Assembly (NCBI GenBank): GCA_903813345.2
Contig: CAIIXF020000009.1
Coordinates: forward strand, 30,569,259 to 30,633,258
DNA length: 64,000 nucleotides
Direction of reading: 5' to 3'
From: Owenia fusiformis
Taxonomy: Eukaryota; Annelida; Polychaeta; Sabellida; Oweniidae
Part shown: positions 57,770 to 64,000 of the stretch, piece after piece
How positions within the stretch are numbered: the stretch's first letter is position 1
Layout of the letters: the number at the start of each line of letters is the position of its first letter
Made by a program: the position numbers and the translations under genes
The notes under the pieces: model-generated
Told to the model about the DNA's origin: nothing
Seen by the model: the letters and a program-made list of their open reading frames with translations, nothing else
The model's database searches: none

Positions 57770-58378
57770 GCTTTGCTTAAGAAGACATTTCCAAGATGGC
57801 TGCTGAATTTCAAAATGGCTGCCTTTTTCGTAAAAGAACGTAATCTTTGATAACTTAAATACAAGTTGACGGTTTTAGTTCAAATTTTATATGCTGATGC
57901 CTAGGGACACAATATTTCTGCTCGGTAAGGAATTTTATATGCTGGTGCCTAGGGACAAAGGAGCTCTGCTCAAGAAGACATTTTCAAGATGGCTGCTGAA
58001 AAAACGTAATTTTGATAACTCAAATATTAGTTGACAGATACTTTACTTTACTTGATAAAACATTTTCAGATGGACACTGAATTTCAAAATGGTTGCCTTT
58101 TTTAAGAAAACCCTAATCTTTGATGATCATATACCAGTAGACTTCAAACTTTCTACACTGATGCCTAGAGATAAAGGAGCTCTCCTAAAGATAGCATGTA
58201 AAAAACATAATCTTCAATAACTCAAATACCAGAGGACAGATTTGGTTCAAATTTCAAATGCTTATACCTAGGAACAAGGGAGCTCTGTTCAAGAAGAGAT
58301 TTTCAATAATAGCCACAATTTATCAAACACTGTTTTGTTCGGTGGGACTAGCTACTTCGTGGAGTTGCTGTTTTCTAG
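57770..58378 (+). mobile_element. Helitron-like non-autonomous element with internal repeats (3' end)
   Basis: Three to four diverged units of about 170-190 bp share AAGAAGACATTTTCAAGATGG, ATTTCAAAATGG, GATAACTCAAATA and TGCCTAGGGACAAAGGAGCT. The array ends in a short hairpin (AGCTACT 58350-58356 with AGTTGCT 58363-58369) followed 5 bases later by CTAG and a T (58375-58379). Hairpin plus CTRR before T is the Helitron 3' end. The 5' end was not found; the start given is the start of the array. The host-like motif CAAGATGGCTGC (YY1-type) recurs. Confidence 0.55.
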
Positions 58379-58379
58379 T

Positions 58380-59411
58380 TATTCATTGAACTATAAATGC
58401 GTTTTTTAAATTAGTACTTTAACAATCCACATGTATTTCAGGATGAATCGTGTGGTTTTGAGTTGTGATAGAATGACGGAGGAAGGAATAATATATAATT
58501 CAGTGCGTAATATCATTATTTGAGATATTTGGGATTTATTCCCTTATAACTGGCTGTGTTCCTAAATGCTTCAGATTGCCCTAGTTATGAATAACATAGT
58601 TACAGATAACATGGGAATAAGTGCATGTATGAAGTTCATGTTGATGTTTATGCGAATGAGCATGGCATACTAAGGAGATCAGATATGTACAATAGTGTCA
58701 TCATTCATTTTTGCTTGTACAAAGTCCCATGAGGAATCATTAGGCATAATTCGAGTTATTATTGCTATAGTAACCGTATCCAAGAGTAACAGAAGCAATT
58801 TAAAACTAGTAATTTTACAGGAAATGGTAACCACTAAATATACGTTTCGATATAAGTATGCATAAGTAGTGTAATCGAGGAAGGTTTCATATGCCTGTCT
58901 GATATATTTTCTAGACCTGATCCTATAATGTATTTGTGAAAATATTTTTGATCATAACATTAAATGAAAAATGAAGTGAAGGCTTACTAATTATAAATAT
59001 TCAACTTTTAAGTGCAAATCAGCTATGATAAAAGTTAAGGTACTGTTTTAAAAGTCAGTATTTCTCAATATTCTCGTAGACACTTTTAATTTAAAGATGC
59101 CTAGCATTTAACAACTGTTATGATAAATAACTGTGCCTGATATTAATTTAATCAAGTTCAGAGATTGAAACAGATTGAATTCCTATTTCGTTAAATCATG
59201 CATGCAGTGACTGTGGTTATCCATTGTAACACAGTGTTGTCGTGCTCTATGGCCACCCGTAACATAGACGTAGCCCAGTCAAGAGCCAATCGAGACAACT
59301 GCCTCACAGGAAGTTTTGAGGCAGTTCATTTTTAGACGTTTGCCTGGTAGAATAGTGGAAATGTTGTTCAAGGGCTGTATAACCTCCCTAAGACCAGTGG
59401 AAGCTTGCCTC
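58380..59411. other. No supported gene
   Basis: AT-rich sequence between the Helitron-like element and the minisatellite; nothing recognised. Confidence 0.4.
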
Positions 59412-60435
59412 ACCTATTAGTTTTTGCCTCGCTTATTCGTTTTTGCCTCGCTTATTAGTTTTTGCCTCGCTTATTAGTTTTTGCCTCGCCTATTCGTTTT
59501 TGCCTCGCCTATTAGTTTTTGCCTCGCTTATTAGTTTTTGCCTCGCCTATTAGTTTTTGCCTCGCCTATTAGTTTTGCCTCGCCTATTAGTTTTTGCCTC
59601 GCCTACTAGTATTAGTTTTTGCCTCGCTTATTAGTTTGCCTCGCCTACTAGTATTAGTTTTTGCCTCGCTTATTAGTTTTTTCCTCGCTTATTAGTTTTA
59701 TCTCGCTTATTAGTTTTTGCTTCGCCTATTAGTTTTTGTGTCGCTTATTGGTTTTGCCTCGCTTATTAGTTTTTGCTTCGCCTATTAGTTTTTATGTCGC
59801 TTATTAGTTTTGCCTCGCTTATTAGTTTTTGCTTCGCCTATTAGTTTTTGCGTCGCTTATTGGTTTTGCCTCGCTTATTAGTTTTTGCTTCGCCTATTCA
59901 TTTTGCGTTGCTTATTTGTTTTGCCTCACTTATTAGTTTTTGCTTCGCCTATTAGTTTTTGTGTCGCTTATTAGTTTTGACTCACTTATTAGTTTTTGCT
60001 TCGCCTATTAGTTTTTTCCTCGCTTATTGGTTTTGCCTCGCTTATTAGTTTTTGCTTCGCCTATTAGTTTTTGCTTCGCCTATTAGTTTTTGCTTTGCCT
60101 ATTGGTTTTTGCGTCGCTTATTAGTTTTTGCCTCACCTGTTAGGTTTTGCCTCGCTTAATTGTTTTTGCCTCGCTTATTAGTTTTTGCATCGCCTATTAG
60201 TTTTTGCGTCGCTTATTAGTTTTTGCCTCGCCTATTAGTTCTTGCGTCGCTTATTAGTTTTTGCCTCACCTATTAGGTTTTGCCTCGCTTATTAGTTTTT
60301 GCCTCGCTTATTAGTTTTTGCGTCGCTTATTGGTTTTGCCTCGCTTAATAGTTTTTGCCTCACCTATTAGGTTTTGCCTCGCTTATTAGTCTGCCTCGCT
60401 TATTAGTTTTTGCCTCGCTTATTAGTTTTGCCTCA
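59412..60435. repeat. 18-19-bp minisatellite, about 55 units
   Basis: Units follow TTAGTTTTTGCCTCGCYTA with 18- and 19-bp length variants and a few base variants (GCTTCGCC, GCGTCGCT). The + strand is strongly pyrimidine-rich and each unit carries a CpG. The array is sharply bounded. Mixed higher-order patterns alternate CTTATT and CCTATT units. No reading frame is maintained. Confidence 0.95.
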
Positions 60436-61687
60436 CCTAATTTAAAATCCTGGATATCATACGCCCCTTCATTTGAAAAATGCATTAAAAAATATTAGGG
60501 ATGCTTTTCGGATCACAAATAAGGACTTATTAGTCCATGGACAAGCAGGGTACATAATAAGGTGGCCATTTTGAATTTCTTAGCCTGCCATCACAGTCCA
60601 TGTTGAATTAGCTTTTAAATATCTTCAAGTTGTTAACCGTTTGTCATAGTATAGTATTAATACCAAATTGTCTGTCGCAAATCAATTTTTCATTAAAATA
60701 CATGATAAATATAGAGCACCAACATTGAACTTGAATTGTGGGCAATTCAATTTTTCTTGATTGACTGGTTGTGTTTTCGCAAAATTTGTATAATCTTTCA
60801 ATATCATGCCACTGATTTGGATTGGTTGTACGGCTAATTGCACAATTGTAAGGTATTCCTCGGGACATATTCACAATCACCACTTTCAATGAACTTTCCA
60901 TTTTGATCATGGAAGCTGTAGAACACTTGTTTTATTCAATTTCAAAACGCCCAACACTTATTGTGCGAGAATTCTGCCGAGATGCAAGTTATGATTTCTA
61001 TCTAAGTCGGTATTCTAAAGGAATTCGGAAGATGAGTAGAAAATGGGTTTATTATGGATTCTTTACAAGTATGCTTTACAGCAAACTTTGCAATTGATGT
61101 ATAACTCCAGGAATTCATAGTGAACTTAGTTAATAAGCAAAATAGTTTGGGTCAATATTTGTGTTATCACATCTGAGGACATTTTTTATGATGTAACTGA
61201 GAGGTCAACTAGTACAATATGTTCATTCCTTTTCAATCAGACCAATGAAGTCTGACGTAATATAAGAAAGATGTGTACTAGACAGAATGTCTTACTTGTA
61301 GTATTCATATGTCAAGTTTCTGTAGGTCTCTGATGTCTAACTTCGAGGTTCTAGTTCTATTATACTTAGTCCCTGATGTTAAGTTCGATTTTATGATTTT
61401 GAGGCAAGATGATTTTATGGATTTCTAAGTATGTAAGTAGGCTAGCGGGTTATTTGAAGTGATATTTTAGTTATTGTTTAATTGGTTCCTTAGCATTCCA
61501 AAGCTACTTTTATATGTTTAATGGTCACACAAGACTGTCTTTGATTTCGCTGTATGCTCGATATTTTTCTGCACTTATTGAAATTGCATAACGCATAGAG
61601 AGAGTGGAAAATGTTGGAAGCAGTATTTTCAATAAGCAAGTCGGTGTGCCCCTTACCATTGAAATCAAATATCTGAAAAGATGAGTT
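60436..61687. other. No supported gene
   Basis: AT-rich sequence with short frames at 60644-60910 (minus) and 60903-61097 (+) that lack splice support. Confidence 0.35.
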
Positions 61688-61987
61688 CATTTATCTGATC
61701 TTAGACTTGATTGAAGATTCATGATTCGGAAATGTCCAAATTCATTGGACTTGAAAGTAGAGCAATTATTGCCAAATATAGTGTACGTTACCTTTGAATA
61801 TAAAATTAAAGAACGTTCGTGAAATAAACTCAGATCTGATTTTACGGAAACATTAATGATGCTTATAAATAATAACTTGAGCAGGAAAATATTGATACGT
61901 TTCAATCAACCTGTTTCTATCCCCTATGAATTTGGACATTTCCGTATCATCACGAATCTTCAATCACGTCCAAGATCAGATAAATGA
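61688..61987. repeat. Inverted repeat with about 57-bp arms
   Basis: Arm 61688-61744 (CATTTATCTGATCTTAGACT onwards) pairs imperfectly with 61927-61987. The loop is about 180 bp. It is probably a MITE remnant; no clear target duplication. Confidence 0.75.
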
Positions 61988-62907
61988 AGTTTAAGGGATA
62001 AAGGCCTTTACTTGTTGCGTGTCAGGTCTTTCATAAGATGCAGAAAATATATTATACGGTAAATTTCAATCTGATATGTCAACATGAATTATTGTGACGC
62101 AATGTCATTTATATATTCATTCCCTCGGAATTAATGTCCAACAGCTTCATCGAAGAAGTGGATTAATAGATTGTCTAAATGGGGAATTTTCCGTCTAGCT
62201 GTACAAATGTATTTTGAGCTGGCTTGTTAATGTGATGGCAATATTGACAAGGTGAAATGGTTAAAAGGAAGAGCAAGCACTACAAATTAAAAAGTTCAAA
62301 AGAATGACACGCTTGTGGACAGATTAATCAGATTGGCGAGGGAGGGAATCAGCACCGTGATTTACATGTCTCTGTTTGATATCGTATCGTATCATGTGTG
62401 AACTTCATCTGTCAGTGTATGGTCTAATATTTCCTTCCTCAATTAGCATCTTTGTGTTACTATCAGTGTCATTTGTAGATTACGACTTACATCGTTGCAA
62501 TAGTTATTCGATTGCTCTGTTTCAATGTGTTTGGAGAGTTAACATAAAGAATGTGATTATTATTGGATTAAATTGTATGTTATGTCGTATAAGGGACGTC
62601 ATAATGATAAGGAGGTTAACAATAAAGCGAAGCAGGCAAAAGCAAAGGTAACATCAATGTCTTCCTCTTGCATACATTTAAGTATCTGTTCGTTTTGTTC
62701 TAATTATACTCTATGAAGGAACTTTAAAGATTGTGGCAATACAATTAATAGTCAGTTTTGATTTTTTTGGACTCGTTTCTTACCATTTACCACTACTCAT
62801 TTTTCCTAAAGTAGGCCTATTGATTTTGGACCCTCATTGTGGCTACGGATAAAAAGATTTTACTATCTGGAACGTTTGTAATTACATTGTAATAACAATA
62901 CCATTTA

Positions 62908-63100
62908 CATCTTCGCACGCTCGGTCTTCACTGCGTCCATCACCGACGGGAGCCGAGTGAACGAAGATGGCCATTTATGTATTCATATAAGTGTCTCATA
63001 AGCCGGCATCGGCTAGAGGTTTTTTAATGTATTTTAGTATTGTATTTCATTGTATATGTATGAACCTGTGACACCATAATAAAATAAATAAACTTAACTA
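62908..63100 (+). mobile_element. Hairpin and LINE/SINE-like 3' tail
   Basis: A 17-bp imperfect inverted pair (CATCTTCG...CTCGG, 62908-62924 and 62953-62969) precedes AT-rich sequence. It ends in GTGACACC then AATAAAATAAATAAAC, like the 3' end of a short retroposon. A similar tail occurs near 53735. The family is not assigned. Confidence 0.35.
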
Positions 63101-64000
63101 AACTATACATAATTTAGTGAAAGGATGCAGACAAAAACCGTTAAAAAATGAAAGCAAAAATCCGCATATCTAGTAAGAAATTCTGTAAAAATTCCCAAAA
63201 ATAAAGACCATGGGGAATTAGATGGACATAAAATGCATTTAGATTGACCGGGGATTGTGAACCCCAAAATGAATTAACCGGTCGTGCCATATCATTCAAC
63301 AGCCTCTTGGTCTTCTGTTTCCTTCATTTTAGGGTTTTTGCCAATGTTAGAGGAAGAGAAAAGTCTGGCCACCAGGTATTTGTGATCCCAATAAAAAGAT
63401 AATTAACAAGGGGCCTTATCTTCAAATCAAAGCAATACTCCACAAAAAATGATTAGATTTCTTAGTTACAATACTTAATGTATATATGAAATAATATACT
63501 TTAGAAAACCGTTATTTTGAGATATGATGGCGTCATTTATCCCTATGCGTTACTATCAATTGATAGTTTGCCATAATAAGCACAGCATAATTGATACGAT
63601 GTCAACCATTTATACCTAATCAGTGTGCTAACAGTGTGCTATAATCTTTAAGAGTGCAAAAATGAGTGGGCATGGACGTTGAAGATTATTGATGGGGTAC
63701 TAAAATTAGGTGAGAACGACGTTGTATTTATTCATTAAATAAGTTCTTTGGATATGAATTAATCACATTAATACTAAATGATTGTGTCTAAAATCCGTTA
63801 ATTAATTACTCAATTTGTAAGTAATTTTGAGTATTTAAATGTACGTAGATATGGTAGGATAAGTCTCATAGGGTATTTTTGCATTTTATTATTAAATGCA
63901 GTTGGTTTCATTTTGTACTTGACAATATCCTCCTCATTCAAATCCCTAGCTGGTTTTAGAAGTGGTTCATAAGTATGGATGTTTGTCGTACCATACATAT
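63101..64000. other. No supported gene
   Basis: AT-rich sequence to the end of the window, with nothing recognised. Confidence 0.4.

Noticed and set aside
62376-62651. 91-codon frame ending at an AAAG then GTAACA donor-like site, partly hydrophobic
   Set aside because: Weak donor, no acceptor or promoter, composition not convincing.

Overview
This is an AT-rich eukaryotic window from an intron-rich, repeat-rich genome. The evidence is sparse short open frames with GT-AG-type splice signals, tRNA-derived SINE copies, 5'-truncated LINEs, mariner/Tc1-type elements, several MITE families, a Helitron-like end and five or more unrelated tandem arrays. The repeat style suits a marine invertebrate, perhaps a mollusc or other lophotrochozoan; that placement is a guess from texture and not from a marker gene. 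I see no rRNA, no intact tRNA, no CRISPR, no bacterial operon and no retrovirus-like element.

Genes. No complete gene lies here; the window reads mostly as intron and intergenic DNA. On the + strand five short ATG-containing candidate exons (1194-1279, 17240-17328, 22416-22456, 37542-37828, 50651-50742) each end at a strong GT donor in the same splice phase (phase 2). A candidate internal exon at 55720-55795 has an acceptor in the matching phase. The simplest reading is one gene with alternative first exons spread over 50 kb and joined to a shared exon; this is an inference. The first two exons are diverged duplicates of each other. Other exon candidates are 13106-13184 (+) and 42185-42373 (+), and on the minus strand 28092-28259, 39504-39779 and 51532-51704. 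The last two look like terminal coding exons nested opposite the + strand model. I recognise none of these protein families.

Layout. 0-5 kb: duplicated exon segment copy 1, a 1.5-kb coding-like minisatellite with eleven identical 27-bp units, and a LINE 3' end. 5-17 kb: mostly featureless, with an 11.2-kb promoter-like motif cluster, one exon candidate and an RFX-type X-box. 17-20.2 kb: duplicated segment copy 2, a foldback, a palindromic satellite and a MITE with promoter-like motifs. 22-24.1 kb: TATA box plus exon, then a 1.2-kb Tc1/mariner-type element. 24.7-34.4 kb: several copies of a repeat family packed with nuclear-receptor half sites, a 5-bp-TSD MITE and a tandem array. 35-36 kb: a mariner relic. 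37-51.7 kb: exons on both strands, two SINEs, perfect hairpins, and two apparently identical 368-bp MITEs in opposite orientation. 52-64 kb: a mini-MITE, a LINE fragment, the shared exon candidate, an 84-bp array, a Helitron-like end and a 1-kb 18-19-bp minisatellite.

The most notable items are the alternative-first-exon model, the 368-bp MITE family with perfect 9-bp target duplications and a promoter-like interior (GC box, CCAAT boxes, CRE, TATA), and the dispersed repeat family carrying many DR4 and TCAAGGTCA motifs.
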